Assembly: GCF_014197915.1 (NCBI RefSeq)
Contig: NZ_JACIGK010000010.1
Location: forward strand, 62,001-126,000
Direction of reading: 5' to 3'
Origin: Roseospira visakhapatnamensis
Lineage (GTDB): Bacteria > Pseudomonadota > Alphaproteobacteria > Rhodospirillales > Rhodospirillaceae
DNA: 64,000 nucleotides
This document shows, piece after piece, positions 21,986 to 39,832 of this stretch (positions are counted from its first letter, which is position 1; every line of letters begins with the position of its first letter). The notes beneath the pieces were generated by a model. The model made no database searches, was not told the origin of the DNA, and saw only the letters and a program-made list of their open reading frames with translations. A program made the position numbers and the translations under genes.

Positions 21986-21997
21986 AGGCCAGGCTCC

Positions 21998-22369
21998 TTA
22001 CTTGGGACGCTTGGCGCCGTACTTGGAACGGCGCTGACGACGATCCTTCACGCCCTGCGTATCGAGCGTGCCGCGAATGATGTGATACCGCACACCGGGC
22101 AAGTCCTTGACGCGGCCGCCGCGGATCATGACCACCGAGTGCTCCTGCAGATTATGCCCCTCGCCGGGGATGTAGGAGGTCACCTCGAAGCCGTTGGTGA
22201 GGCGCACACGCGCCACCTTCCGAAGGGCCGAGTTCGGCTTCTTCGGCGTCGTGGTGTACACACGGGTGCACACGCCGCGCTTCTGCGGGCAGGCCTGCAT
22301 GGCCGGCACCTTGTTGCGCTTGACCTGCGGCGTCCGCGGCTTGCGGATCAACTGGTTAATCGTCGGCAT
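21998..22369 (-). CDS. rpsL: 30S ribosomal protein S12
   Basis: 123 aa. Decoding-centre protein and classic streptomycin-resistance locus. Seen: [40 protein letters not shown] from residue 41, and [20 protein letters not shown]. The lysine pair at 43-44 and the P-G-V-R-Y-H loop carry wild-type residues, so the sequence gives no hint of resistance. Exact family length apart from the usual alpha C terminus [10 protein letters not shown]. First gene of the str operon; the double palindrome repeat lies 307 bp upstream. Confidence 0.98.
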   Translation of the reverse strand: MPTINQLIRKPRTPQVKRNKVPAMQACPQKRGVCTRVYTTTPKKPNSALRKVARVRLTNGFEVTSYIPGEGHNLQEHSVVMIRGGRVKDLPGVRYHIIRGTLDTQGVKDRRQRRSKYGAKRPK

Positions 22370-22675
22370 GCAACAACTGTCCTTGTCCTCTGGCCCGTGG
22401 CCTCCGGTCCCTGGGCACGGACATGTCGTTGTCCGCGCCGACCCTCGGCTCTCTTTTTCCGCCGGCGAACCGCCGACCGGCGGTCACCGTCACGCCTCTT
22501 CTTTGCACCGACCGCCCGCCGTCACCGGCCGTTCCGCCCCGCCCCTGGCGAGGCATCCCGGCGCGCCCGTGACGCGGGCTCCTGTGGACGTCGGCGACGC
22601 CGCCCGGAACGAGCGGCCTGACCCATCCGTCACCCCGCCGCCCCCACCGGAACCGCCGGAGGCACCGAACACAGA
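22370..22675 (-). other. rpsL upstream region
   Basis: 306 bp before rpsL with no reading frame of interest. It contains a GC-rich stretch with several overlapping inverted repeats around 22455-22490 (CCGCCGG and CCGGCGG type), followed on the minus strand by an A/G-rich segment. It must hold the str operon promoter if one exists, but I find no boxes close to consensus. Confidence 0.4.
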
Positions 22676-22856
22676 CGCGCCCCTAGTGTGGTGGATTTGA
22701 AGTTCCTATGACCTGGTCGGGAAGCGCTGGACGGAACTTCAAATCCATAAACCACACTAGAATCATATAGTTAATAGTGCCCTGATTGAATCCGAAGTTC
22801 GTCCAGCGCCAGCCAAGTGATGTAACGAACTTCGGATTCAGGACACTAGGGGCGCG
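22676..22856. repeat. Miniature mobile-element-like double palindrome between rpoC and rpsL
   Basis: A 181-bp AT-richer island bounded by a perfect 14-bp inverted repeat (CGCGCCCCTAGTGT at 22676-22689 and its complement at 22843-22856). Inside are two related stem-loops in opposite orientation: unit 1 at 22683-22760 and unit 2 at 22775-22849. Each starts with CTAGTGT, has a 24-nt arm ending AAGTTC, a 24-26 nt loop holding GCGCTGGA next to the second arm, and a 4-nt bulge in the second arm. The two units differ at six stem positions, and all six changes are matched in the partner arm. No reading frame is present. Likely a non-autonomous insertion element or a dispersed palindromic repeat. Confidence 0.8.
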
Positions 22857-22867
22857 CCAGGTGCAAC

Positions 22868-22897
22868 AGAAACCCGAAGGCCCCCACACCGGGGGCC
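22868..22897 (-). terminator. Terminator after rpoC
   Basis: Read on the minus strand: 7-bp stem GGCCCCC / GGGGGCC with a 5-nt loop, then TTCGGGTTTCTG. The tail is a broken T-run, as often seen in GC-rich alphaproteobacteria. It lies 194 bp after the rpoC stop and immediately before the repeat element. Confidence 0.75.
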
Positions 22898-23090
22898 CCG
22901 AGTCGGGGATGGTGGCCATCGGGCCGGATGGTGTCGCGGACCCAGGGCCTGCCACAAGACGATCCGAGCCGCCGGCGGCCTGGGAGCGCGCATACTATGC
23001 AGCCCCCCCCGGATCGTCAAGTCCGAACCGGGACCATCGGCGCCGATCCGCGCCCCATCCGGAGGACAGGGCGCGGCGCGGCGGCCGCCG

Positions 23091-27452
<4,362 letters not shown>

Positions 27453-27483
27453 TCATCGGGCCGCCTGGCGTCCCGCGCGCTCC

Positions 27484-31668
<4,185 letters not shown>

Positions 31669-31909
31669 TGCCGCTCCTTACCTGCTTGCCCGCCGACGTG
31701 CCTTGTGCGCGCCGACACCGCCGGTCCGCCCTGGACCCGCGCCTCGCCCGTTCGGACGTCCGTTCCGATGCCGCCGCAGCCCGTCATCACGACGCGGCCA
31801 CGGCGGCATGGGACCGGTCACCCCCGACCCCCAAAACCCTGTCCGCACCCCGGTCACGCCCGAAAGCCGGAGGAACGTCGCCCGTCCCCCCGGCCAACCC
31901 GGATCGTGT

Positions 31910-31926
31910 TCACGCGGCGCGCGTGA
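31910..31926 (-). promoter_or_regulatory. Short hairpin in the rplL-rpoB gap
   Basis: Perfect 7-bp stem TCACGCG / CGCGTGA with a 3-nt loop, 5 nt after the rplL stop. In many bacteria a partial terminator or processing site here lowers rpoBC expression relative to rplJL; this hairpin has no T-run, so any such role is inference. Confidence 0.45.
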
Positions 31927-31931
31927 GGGCC

Positions 31932-32315
31932 TTACTTCACCTCGATGGTGGCGCCGACCTCTTCCAGCTTCTTCTTCAGTTCCTCGGCCTCGTCCTTGGA
32001 CACGGCTTCCTTGACCGGCTTGGGCGCGCCCTCGACCAGTTCCTTGGCTTCCTTCAGGCCCAGGCCGGTGATGGCGCGGACTTCCTTGATGACGTTGATC
32101 TTCTTGTCGCCGACGGCGGCCAGAATGACGTCGAACTCGGTCTTCTCTTCCTCGGCCGGGGCGGCATCGCCCCCACCGGCGGCGGCGACACCGGCCACGG
32201 CCACCGGCGCGGCGGCGGACACACCCCACTTCTCTTCCAGCATCTTGGACAGCTCGGCGGCTTCCATGACGGTGAGGGACGACAGCTCGTCAACCAGCTT
32301 CTCAAGATCAGCCAT
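31932..32315 (-). CDS. rplL: 50S ribosomal protein L7/L12
   Basis: 127 aa. Forms the flexible stalk that recruits translation GTPases. The start [20 protein letters not shown] at 32315 gives the family length. Seen: N-terminal dimerisation domain (1-33), an Ala/Gly-rich hinge (about 34-55), and the C-terminal domain with [20 protein letters not shown] and [20 protein letters not shown]. 91 bp after rplJ and 263 bp before rpoB. Confidence 0.98.
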   Translation of the reverse strand: MADLEKLVDELSSLTVMEAAELSKMLEEKWGVSAAAPVAVAGVAAAGGGDAAPAEEEKTEFDVILAAVGDKKINVIKEVRAITGLGLKEAKELVEGAPKPVKEAVSKDEAEELKKKLEEVGATIEVK

Positions 32316-32406
32316 GATGTAATGCTCCTCGTCGGATCGACTTGAACGGTTGGGTACGGATAACTGGCAAGCGGACTGATGGGCCGGGCGCGCCCGGCCC
32401 CGACAC

Positions 32407-32928
32407 TCACGCCGCCTCGCTCTGGGAGTCCGCGTAGGCCCGCAGCACCCGGGCCAGTTGCCCGGCCGGGGCCTGGGTGACACTGGCCACCCGCTGCGCC
32501 GGCGTGCTGATGAGGCCGACCAGCTTGGCCCGCAGTTCGTCCAGGGACGGCATCTTGGCCAGGGCGCTCACGCCCTCGGCGTCCAACACCTTGCCGTGCA
32601 TGGCCGCGCCCAGAACGACCAGCTTGTCGTTGGTCTTGGCGAAGTCCACACAGGCCTTGGCGGCCGCCACCGGATCGGACGACGTGGCGATCGCCGTCGG
32701 CCCGGTGAACAGGTCCGTCAGTCCCTCGAACGGGGTTTCCTTCAGAGCCAGGCGCGTGAGCCGGTTCTTGGTGACCCGGAACCGGGCCCCCCCCTCGCGC
32801 ACCTTGCCCCGAAGCGCCTCCATCTGCGCCACCGTCAGCCCCTGGTAATGGGTGACGACGCAGACGGCGGACTCCGCGAACTCGGCCTGGAGGCTGTCGA
32901 CCAGAGCGCTTTTTTCTTCTCTGTTCAC
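32407..32928 (-). CDS. rplJ: 50S ribosomal protein L10 (GTG start)
   Basis: 173 aa. Base of the stalk that carries L7/L12 dimers; in other bacteria the L10-L12 complex represses its own mRNA. The GTG at 32928 (then [20 protein letters not shown]) fits family length, with GGAG upstream; the longer frame to 33180 is unsupported. Seen: [33 protein letters not shown] and a C-terminal helix region for L12 binding. The 527 bp in front of it is the longest gap in the rplK-rpoC stretch and is the place for an autoregulatory leader. Confidence 0.96.
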   Translation of the reverse strand: MNREEKSALVDSLQAEFAESAVCVVTHYQGLTVAQMEALRGKVREGGARFRVTKNRLTRLALKETPFEGLTDLFTGPTAIATSSDPVAAAKACVDFAKTNDKLVVLGAAMHGKVLDAEGVSALAKMPSLDELRAKLVGLISTPAQRVASVTQAPAGQLARVLRAYADSQSEAA

Positions 32929-33076
32929 TTCCGTCTCCGCTGACTGGGTCCGCCCGGTCGTCCCCGGCCAAGACCGGCTGGACCGCGCGGACGCGGGTTG
33001 TCCTCGCGCCCGCGTCCTGGCGGGACCCCGTCCCCGCGTCCCATCCGGGGGCGGGCCGGGACCCGCGCGGCGCGGG

Positions 33077-33105
33077 ATCACGGGACCTGCCCTCGGAGAG
33101 TTCAA
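33077..33105 (-). promoter_or_regulatory. Candidate promoter in the rplJ leader
   Basis: Read on the minus strand: TTGAAC (33105-33100), 17 nt, CGTGAT (33082-33077), about 150 nt before rplJ. The -10 box is weak (3 of 6). What makes it notable is that TTGAACTCTCCG is shared with the candidate promoter before tRNA-Trp at 35929-35957. The rest of the 527-bp rplA-rplJ gap (32929-33455) has no reading frame I can support; it is GC-rich with several weak inverted repeats. Confidence 0.4.
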
Positions 33106-33455
33106 GTCGCTCCGCCGAGGACCCCACCGCCCGGCGACCCCCGAAGGGCGTCCCCGCGCGGCCGACCCCGGTCGGCACAACGAGCTTCAACTCCCGTCTG
33201 CGCGGGCGGGACGGGTCCCTTTATGCTCCGGGTCCGTCTCCGGCGTGCCGGGGACGCGATCCGGACCACCCACGGTCTCGGACAGGTTGGGCCGACGTTG
33301 CCGTCGACCCGGGTCAGGCCCGTGGCCGCCCCCAAAAAGGGACACGGCCGGGACCTGTCGGCGAGGCGCGAACGCGGCCCGCGTGTCCCGCCGGGACTCG
33401 CGCGCCGCGCCTGGCGCCCATTCCTGTGGTCGCTCCGGGTTCCGACCCCCTGGGG

Positions 33456-34157
33456 TCAGACGGGCGTCGCGACCGAACTCACGCTGACCCGCAGGCCAGG
33501 ACCCATCGTCGAGCTGATGGCGATCTTGCGGACGTAGGTCCCCTTGGCGCCCGTGGGCTTGGCCTTGATGATGGCGTCCACGAAGGCGCGGATGTTGTCC
33601 ATCAACTGGTCGTCGCTGAAGCTGACGCGCCCGACCCCGCCGTGGATGATCCCCGCCTTCTCGACGCGGAACTGCACCTGACCGGCCTTGGCCGCCTTGA
33701 TGGCGTCGGCCACGTTGGGGGTCACGGTGCCCAGCTTAGGGTTGGGCATCAGGCCGCGCGGACCCAGGATCTTACCCAGCCGGCCCACCACGCCCATCAT
33801 GTCGGGCGAGGCGATGCAGCGATCGAAGTTGATGGTGCCGCCCTGGATCTCGGCCATCAGGTCCTCGGCGCCGACGATGTCGGCCCCGGCGGCCTTGGCT
33901 TCATCGGCCTTGTCACCCTTGGCGAACACCGCCACGCGCACGGTCTTGCCGGTGCCATGCGGCAGCGAGACCACGCCGCGCACCATCTGGTCGGCGTGCC
34001 GGGGGTCGACGCCCAGGTTCATGGCCACCTCGACGGTCTCGTCGAACTTGGCCTTGGCCCGGTCCTTGATCATGCTGACCGCCTCGGCCAGGTCGATCGC
34101 GGCGGACGGATCCAGGCCCTCGTAGGCCTGACGCAGTCGCTTGCCGTGCTTCGCCAT
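33456..34157 (-). CDS. rplA: 50S ribosomal protein L1
   Basis: 233 aa. Mobile L1 stalk protein at the E site; represses the L11 operon in enterobacteria. Seen: [40 protein letters not shown], the signature [20 protein letters not shown] and [19 protein letters not shown]. Normal length. Starts 4 bp after rplK. Followed by a 527-bp gap before rplJ. Confidence 0.98.
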   Translation of the reverse strand: MAKHGKRLRQAYEGLDPSAAIDLAEAVSMIKDRAKAKFDETVEVAMNLGVDPRHADQMVRGVVSLPHGTGKTVRVAVFAKGDKADEAKAAGADIVGAEDLMAEIQGGTINFDRCIASPDMMGVVGRLGKILGPRGLMPNPKLGTVTPNVADAIKAAKAGQVQFRVEKAGIIHGGVGRVSFSDDQLMDNIRAFVDAIIKAKPTGAKGTYVRKIAISSTMGPGLRVSVSSVATPV

Positions 34158-34161
34158 GCTC

Positions 34162-34590
34162 TTACTCCACCACCGCGAGGCCCATGGACCGGGCCGAGCC
34201 CTTGACCATCTCCATCGCCGCCTCGACGGTCGGCGTGTTCAGGTCGGGCATCTTCTGCTGCGCGATCTCGCGCACCTGCTCCAGGGTCACCGATCCGACG
34301 GGCCCCCGTCCCGGGGTCGTCGCTCCCTTGGGCAGACCGGCGGCCTTCTTCAGGAAGTAGGACACCGGCGGCGTCTTGGAGATGAAGGTGAAGGAGCGGT
34401 CCCCATAGGCGGTGATGACCACCGGGATCGGCATCCCGGGCTCCAGGTTCTGCGTGGCGGCATTGAACGCCTTGCAGAACTCCATGATGTTCAAGCCACG
34501 CTGACCCAGGGCCGGGCCGACCGGCGGCGACGGCTTGGCGCCGCCCGCCGGGATTTGCAGCTTGATGTAACCGACAATCTTCTTTGCCAT
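34162..34590 (-). CDS. rplK: 50S ribosomal protein L11
   Basis: 142 aa. Binds the GTPase-associated region of 23S rRNA; needed for RelA activation and the thiostrepton target. Seen: [20 protein letters not shown] with the proline-rich N-terminal domain, [20 protein letters not shown], and the C-terminal [20 protein letters not shown] ending [11 protein letters not shown]. Normal length. 181 bp after nusG; the gap contains a 6-bp CCCCCG/CGGGGG hairpin that may attenuate readthrough. Confidence 0.98.
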   Translation of the reverse strand: MAKKIVGYIKLQIPAGGAKPSPPVGPALGQRGLNIMEFCKAFNAATQNLEPGMPIPVVITAYGDRSFTFISKTPPVSYFLKKAAGLPKGATTPGRGPVGSVTLEQVREIAQQKMPDLNTPTVEAAMEMVKGSARSMGLAVVE

Positions 34591-34771
34591 GATGCACCCT
34601 CAGAACGCACGGACAGGTCACGTGCAGGGAGCGTGGTGCGGTCCCCCCGAGGACTTCCGGGGGCGGCCTCCCACGCGGGACGGGCAGATGGACGGGCATC
34701 GTGGCCCGCCGGCTGCCCGGTCATGGATCCGCCCCCGTCCGAGGAGACGGACCCGGCGTCCCCTCGTCGGC

Positions 34772-35302
34772 TCAGAGCTTCTCGACCTGCGAGAACTCCA
34801 GCTCCACGGGCGTGGAGCGACCGAAGATGGACACCGAAACCTTGAGCCGGGCGCGCTCGTCGTCCACGTCCTCCACGTAGCCGTTGAAGGAGGCGAACGG
34901 CCCGTCGGCGACCCGCACCTGCTCGCCGATGTCGAAGGTGATCGACGGCTTGGGCCGCTCAATCCCCTCCTGCACCTGGTGCAGGATGTGCGACACCTCG
35001 CGCTCGGAAATGGGCGCGGGTCGGCCCCGACCGCCCAGGAACCCGGTTACCTTGGCGGTGTTGGTCACCAGGTGCCAACTCTCGTCGGTCAGGTCCATTT
35101 TGATGAGCACGTAGCCCGGAAAAAACTTGCGCTCGGCGTTGACCTTCGACCCGCGACGAACCTCGACGACCTCCTCCGTGGGCACCAGGACCTCCTCGAA
35201 CAGGTCTTCCATGCCCTTCTGGGCGGCCTGTTCGCGGATCGACTGCGCCACCTTGTTCTCGAAGCCGGAGTAGACGTGAATCACATACCAGCGGGCGTCC
35301 AT
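34772..35302 (-). CDS. nusG: Transcription termination/antitermination protein NusG
   Basis: 176 aa. Binds RNA polymerase through its N-terminal domain and Rho or S10 through its C-terminal KOW domain. Seen: [20 protein letters not shown] at the N terminus, [20 protein letters not shown], and the KOW segment [20 protein letters not shown] (about residues 125-144) ending in [11 protein letters not shown]. Normal length. 6 bp after secE, as in most bacteria. Confidence 0.98.
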   Translation of the reverse strand: MDARWYVIHVYSGFENKVAQSIREQAAQKGMEDLFEEVLVPTEEVVEVRRGSKVNAERKFFPGYVLIKMDLTDESWHLVTNTAKVTGFLGGRGRPAPISEREVSHILHQVQEGIERPKPSITFDIGEQVRVADGPFASFNGYVEDVDDERARLKVSVSIFGRSTPVELEFSQVEKL

Positions 35303-35308
35303 GTCCGC

Positions 35309-35506
35309 TTACCCTCCGAGACCGAAAATGAGCTGGACGCCCCAGGCAAGAATCTGGTCCACGACGAAAAAGAACAGCGCGGCCAGGAAAACCATCACAA
35401 AGACCATGACGGTCGAAATGGTGGTTTCCTTGCGGCTGGGCCAGGTGACCTTGGCCATTTCCTGGCGCACCTGCCGCACGAACTGACCCGGATTTACTCT
35501 CGCCAT
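35309..35506 (-). CDS. secE: Preprotein translocase subunit SecE
   Basis: 65 aa. Clamps SecY in the inner membrane. Seen: cytoplasmic amphipathic helix NPGQFVRQVRQEMAKVTWPS with the conserved VTWPSRKE motif (about residues 20-27), then one membrane helix (about 31-55). This is the short single-span type usual in alphaproteobacteria. 6 bp before nusG and 127 bp after tRNA-Trp. Together with secY at 6297-7646 the window encodes the core SecYE channel. Confidence 0.97.
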   Translation of the reverse strand: MARVNPGQFVRQVRQEMAKVTWPSRKETTISTVMVFVMVFLAALFFFVVDQILAWGVQLIFGLGG

Positions 35507-35633
35507 GGGCTTTTGTCTTGTTTCCTACGGTGCCGAAACATGAACCACGACCCGCGAGCCATCCCGGAGCCACGCTCCAGGACCGAACCGCGACACCACA
35601 CGCCTGCCCTGAACGAGCGAACGGCGATGACCA

Positions 35634-35709
35634 TGGCAGGGGCGGCAGGACTTGAACCCGCAACCACCGGTTTTGGAGACCGGTGCTCTACCAGTTGAGC
35701 TACACCCCT
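35634..35709 (-). tRNA. tRNA-Trp (CCA anticodon)
   Basis: 76 nt on the minus strand. Acceptor AGGGGTG pairs with CGCCCCT; D-arm TAGCTCAACTGGTAGAGCA; anticodon loop CTCCAAA with anticodon CCA; T-arm GCGGGTTCAAGTCCTGC; discriminator G and an encoded CCA end. Lies between tuf copy 2 and secE, the usual place in proteobacteria. Confidence 0.97.
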
Positions 35710-35928
35710 TTAGGCCATGGACCCATGACCGTGACACACTGTCATGGGGGGACGGCACCAGAGCGCCGCCGCGACGGCCGATGCCTCGACCGGAAACACC
35801 CTGGCCGGACCATCACCGACCCCGCATCGGCACGGGAGGCCGAACCCTGGCCCCCGACCCTGGCTTCCGTGCCCCGATATCCGCCGCCCGAAAGCGCCGG
35901 CACCAGGGGGATCCGGGCGGAGCCGCAT

Positions 35929-35957
35929 GTGATACAAGGCCCGCCCGGAGAGTTCAA
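35929..35957 (-). promoter_or_regulatory. Candidate promoter for tRNA-Trp-secE-nusG
   Basis: Read on the minus strand: TTGAAC (35957-35952), 17-nt spacer, TATCAC (35934-35929); 4 of 6 matches in each box. It lies about 220 nt before tRNA-Trp and after the hairpin of tuf copy 2. TTGAACTCTCCG here matches the element at 33094-33105 before rplJ apart from one base. Confidence 0.5.
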
Positions 35958-36005
35958 GCCCTTTCTGCCCCGAGGGCATTACGCCCGGGCCCGGGGACAC
36001 AGGGC

Positions 36006-36040
36006 CACGCCGGCGACCCTCATGGAGCGTCGCCGGCGTG
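36006..36040 (-). other. Hairpin directly after tuf copy 2
   Basis: Perfect 12-bp stem (CACGCCGGCGAC / GTCGCCGGCGTG), then a mismatch, an inner CTC/GAG 3-bp stem and a CAT triloop, 7 nt after the tuf stop. No T-run follows. The stem sequence differs from that after tuf copy 1 but the architecture is the same. Confidence 0.78.
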
Positions 36041-36047
36041 GGAACAC

Positions 36048-37238
<1,191 letters not shown>

Positions 37239-37392
37239 TTTCGATCTCGTCCCTTTTCGACTTTGACGCGCGGCGGAAAGCCGGGCCGATGAGACTGCCT
37301 CGTCGGTCCGGCGCACGGTGGCGGGTCCGAGGCACGAAAACACCGACGACCATCGCGACGATGGCCCCCGGTCAAGCATGCCCCCGGCGGGG

Positions 37393-37466
37393 TGGAGCGG
37401 GTGATGGGAATCGAACCCACACAACCAGCTTGGAAGGCTGGGGCTCTACCATTGAGCTACACCCGC
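37393..37466 (-). tRNA. tRNA-Gly (TCC anticodon)
   Basis: 74 nt on the minus strand. Acceptor GCGGGTG pairs with CACCCGC; D-arm TAGCTCAATGGTAGAGC; anticodon loop with TCC; T-arm GTGGGTTCGATTCCCAT; discriminator T and encoded CCA. 33 bp after tRNA-Tyr and 154 bp before tuf copy 2. Confidence 0.97.
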
Positions 37467-37499
37467 GACCCAGTGGCTCCGACCCTGGGAGCAAGAAGC

Positions 37500-37585
37500 T
37501 GGTGGAGGGGGTTGGATTCGAACCAACGTAGGGTTACCCCGCCGGATTTACAGTCCGGTGCCTTTAACCACTCGACCACCCCTCC
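37500..37585 (-). tRNA. tRNA-Tyr (GTA anticodon)
   Basis: 86 nt on the minus strand, with the long variable arm of class II tRNAs. Acceptor GGAGGGG pairs with CCCCTCC; D-arm TGGTCGAGTGGTTAAAGGC; anticodon loop CTGTAAA with GTA; T-arm TTGGTTCGAATCCAA; discriminator A and encoded CCA. First gene of the tRNA-tuf unit. Confidence 0.97.
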
Positions 37586-37616
37586 ATGGGAGCTTCCCTC
37601 CCGGGCGGAGACACGC

Positions 37617-37644
37617 ACTATGGGAATTTGCCTCGCCATGTCAA
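37617..37644 (-). promoter_or_regulatory. Sigma70-type promoter for tRNA-Tyr-tRNA-Gly-tuf
   Basis: Read on the minus strand: TTGACA (37644-37639), 16-nt spacer, CATAGT (37622-37617). The -35 is perfect and the -10 matches 4 of 6. It ends 32 nt before the mature 5' end of tRNA-Tyr, a fitting distance, and marks the head of the 35-kb minus-strand block. Confidence 0.72.
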
Positions 37645-37754
37645 TGACGATTTGGCATTCCTGGAGGTCCGGCGGCGGTGGCCGAACCGTCGCCCGACCG
37701 CCGGGCCCCTGTGAACGCCCCCGTCTGCTCTCCCCTTTTGCCCAGGACCCCCGC

Positions 37755-38600
37755 ATGGCCTCCGCTCCCACGCCCGCTCACCCGGCCCGACGCCCCAGCC
37801 GCAAGCCCCGGCGCCCCAAGGCCGAGGGCGGTCCCCCCGCCTTGATCCTGCATGGCCGCCACCCGGTGGAGGCGGCGCTGGACAACCCGGCGCGGCCGGT
37901 GCGCCGCCTGTGGAGCAGCGCGCCCCTCGACGCGCCGATGGCGGCCCGGGCCCGGGCGCGGGGCCTGGAGCCGACCCTGGTGGATCGCGATGCCCTGGCG
38001 GCGATGCTGCCGCCGGGCGCCGTCCACCAGGGCCTGGCGCTGTCCGTCGGCCCCCTGCCGGACATGGCCCTGGAGGACCTGCCCGCCGCCGGCCCGGCCG
38101 AGGCCAGCGTGGTGATGGTTCTCGACCAGGTGTCCGACCCCCACAACGTGGGCGCCATCCTGCGCTCGGCGGCGGCGCTGGGGGCCCGGGCGGTGATCAC
38201 CCAGGACCGCCACGCTCCGGCCGAAACGGCGACGCTGGCCAAGGCGGCCAGCGGCGCCCTGGAGCGGCTGCCGCTGATCCGCGTGACCAACATCGCCCGC
38301 GCCCTGGCGGCGCTGCGGGACAAGGGGTACTGGAGCGTCGGCCTGGACGCGGACGCGCCGGTCACCCTGGCCGGGGCCGGCCTTACCGGACCGCTGGCGC
38401 TGGTGCTGGGGGCCGAGGGCGCCGGCCTGCGCCGCCTGACCCGCGAGACCTGCGACCACCTGGCGTGCCTGCCCATGACGGACGCGGTGGAAAGCCTCAA
38501 CGTGTCGAACGCCGCCGCCGTGGCGCTGTACGAACTGCGCCGGACCGCCCTGGATCAGGCCACGCCCCCACTCTCCAGCGGCCCGCCCTCCAGCGGATAA
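37755..38600 (+). CDS. rlmB: 23S rRNA 2'-O-ribose methyltransferase, TrmH/SpoU family (RlmB-like)
   Basis: 281 aa. SPOUT-class enzyme that in E. coli methylates G2251 of 23S rRNA. Seen: basic N-terminal tail (1-25), substrate-binding domain LHGRHPVEAALDNPARPVRR, then the three SpoU motifs: VSDPHNVGAILRS (126-138), LVLGAEGAGLRRL (216-228) and ESLNVSNAAAVALYE (246-260) forming the trefoil knot. The ATG at 37755 has AGGA upstream; the frame stays open back across two tRNA genes and is not coding there. Its end overlaps the convergent thpR gene by 46 bp. RlmB rather than another TrmH paralogue is the best call, not certain. Confidence 0.88.
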   Translation: MASAPTPAHPARRPSRKPRRPKAEGGPPALILHGRHPVEAALDNPARPVRRLWSSAPLDAPMAARARARGLEPTLVDRDALAAMLPPGAVHQGLALSVGPLPDMALEDLPAAGPAEASVVMVLDQVSDPHNVGAILRSAAALGARAVITQDRHAPAETATLAKAASGALERLPLIRVTNIARALAALRDKGYWSVGLDADAPVTLAGAGLTGPLALVLGAEGAGLRRLTRETCDHLACLPMTDAVESLNVSNAAAVALYELRRTALDQATPPLSSGPPSSG

Positions 38601-39118
38601 TCCGCCAGGGGTTCGTAGTGCGCGCCGTCGTGGGTCAGGTGGCTGCGGTAGAGGGTCACGGCCTCGGCGGTGAAGGCGGGGAAGGGGCGGTCGTTGTGGC
38701 CGCCGATGAAGCCTTCCAGCCGCCCCCGGTCGGCGCCACGCAGCCGCGCCAGGGTCACGTGCGGGGTGAACTTGCGCCGTTCGGGCGTGAAGCCGGCGCG
38801 CGTCACGGCGCGCTCCACCGCCTTCTGAAGATGGACCAGGGCCGGCGTCCGCGCCGCGCCCACCCACAGGGCATGCACCCGGCGTCCCTGTCCGAAGGTG
38901 CCGATGCCGCCCAGGCGGACCTCCACCGCCGGCGCGCGCAGGGCGGACAGCGCGCCGTCCAGATCCTCGGCCTCGGCGGGGGAGACCTCGCCGATGAAGC
39001 ACAGCGTCAGGTGCAGGTTGTCGGCCGCCACCCAGCGCGCGCCCGGCAGGCCGAGGGCCATCCCCGCGAGGGTCGCGCGCAGTTCCGGCGGCGGCGCCAG
39101 GGCGACGAACAGCCGCAT
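38555..39118 (-). CDS. thpR: RNA 2',3'-cyclic phosphodiesterase (2H family)
   Basis: 187 aa. Opens 2',3'-cyclic phosphates on RNA; also known as 2'-5' RNA ligase. Seen: two H-x-T-x motifs, HLTL at residue 36 and HVTL at residue 120, in symmetric halves, the hallmark of 2H phosphoesterases; the N terminus RLFVALAPPPELRATL is typical of ThpR. The ATG at 39118 overlaps the esterase stop by one base (TGATG); GTG at 39121 is an alternative. Tail overlaps rlmB by 46 bp on the other strand. Confidence 0.92.
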   Translation of the reverse strand: MRLFVALAPPPELRATLAGMALGLPGARWVAADNLHLTLCFIGEVSPAEAEDLDGALSALRAPAVEVRLGGIGTFGQGRRVHALWVGAARTPALVHLQKAVERAVTRAGFTPERRKFTPHVTLARLRGADRGRLEGFIGGHNDRPFPAFTAEAVTLYRSHLTHDGAHYEPLADYPLEGGPLESGGVA

Positions 39119-39825
39119 CACGGCCCCGCCCGCTCCAGCAAGTCCTCGACCGCCGGCAGGATGCCGTCGACGATCACCCCCACGCCCTCGGCCGTGGGAT
39201 GGATGCCGTCGGGCTGGTTCAGCGCCGGATCGGCCGCGACGCCCGCGAGGAAGAAGGGATAGAACAGCGCCCCGGTCTCGGCGGCCACCTCGGGAAACAC
39301 GGCATTGAAGGCCGACCCGTAGTCCGGCCCGAGGTTGGGCGGCGCCAGCATGCCGGCGATCAGCACCGGGATCCCCTCGGCCTGGAGGCGGCCGACGATG
39401 GCCGACAGGTTGTCGCGCGTGCCCGCCGGATCCAGGCCGCGCAGGCCATCATTGCCGCCCAGCGCCACGATCGCCGCGTCCGGATCGTCCGCCAGCACCC
39501 AATCGAGCCGCGCCCGCCCACCCGCCGTGGTGTCGCCGGACACCCCCGCGTCCAGCACCATGACCGCGTGGCCACGCGCGGTCAGCGCGGCCTGAAGTTG
39601 TGCAGGAAAGGCATCTTCGCGCGTCAGGCCGTAACCGGCGGTCAGACTGTCGCCCAGGGCCAGCAGCCGCAGCGGATCCGCCGATGCCCCGTTGGCGTAG
39701 ACCAGGAGGACTCCGAGCGTCAGCCCGATCACCGCCCACCCCCGGCCTGCGTTGACGGACCAGGGAAAACGCCCATATCCGCGGGAGGGATGTTGCCGCC
39801 GCCCGCCGCCGCCAGAAGGACGCAT
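39118..39825 (-). CDS. tesA: Arylesterase / lysophospholipase-like GDSL hydrolase (TesA-type), secreted
   Basis: About 235 aa. SGNH hydrolase acting on thioesters, aryl esters or lysophospholipids in the periplasm. Seen: a hydrophobic segment WAVIGLTLGVLLVYANGASA (about 30-49) ending in a signal-peptidase-like site, then LLALGDSLTAGYGL with the nucleophile Ser60, GVSGDTT (block II Gly), ALGGNDGLRG (block III Asn) and DGIHPTAEG (catalytic Asp and His) near the C terminus. The start is uncertain: ATG at 39825 gives a long basic n-region. It is divergent from ybbA, the same arrangement as tesA-ybbA-ybbP in E. coli, and shares a 1-bp overlap with thpR. Confidence 0.85.
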   Translation of the reverse strand: MRPSGGGGRRQHPSRGYGRFPWSVNAGRGWAVIGLTLGVLLVYANGASADPLRLLALGDSLTAGYGLTREDAFPAQLQAALTARGHAVMVLDAGVSGDTTAGGRARLDWVLADDPDAAIVALGGNDGLRGLDPAGTRDNLSAIVGRLQAEGIPVLIAGMLAPPNLGPDYGSAFNAVFPEVAAETGALFYPFFLAGVAADPALNQPDGIHPTAEGVGVIVDGILPAVEDLLERAGP

Positions 39826-39832
39826 GCTCGCC

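Noticed and set aside
37392-37754. Upstream extension of the rlmB frame across two tRNA genes
   Set aside because: The extension reads through tRNA-Gly and tRNA-Tyr on the opposite strand and has no family support; the ATG at 37755 has a ribosome-binding site.
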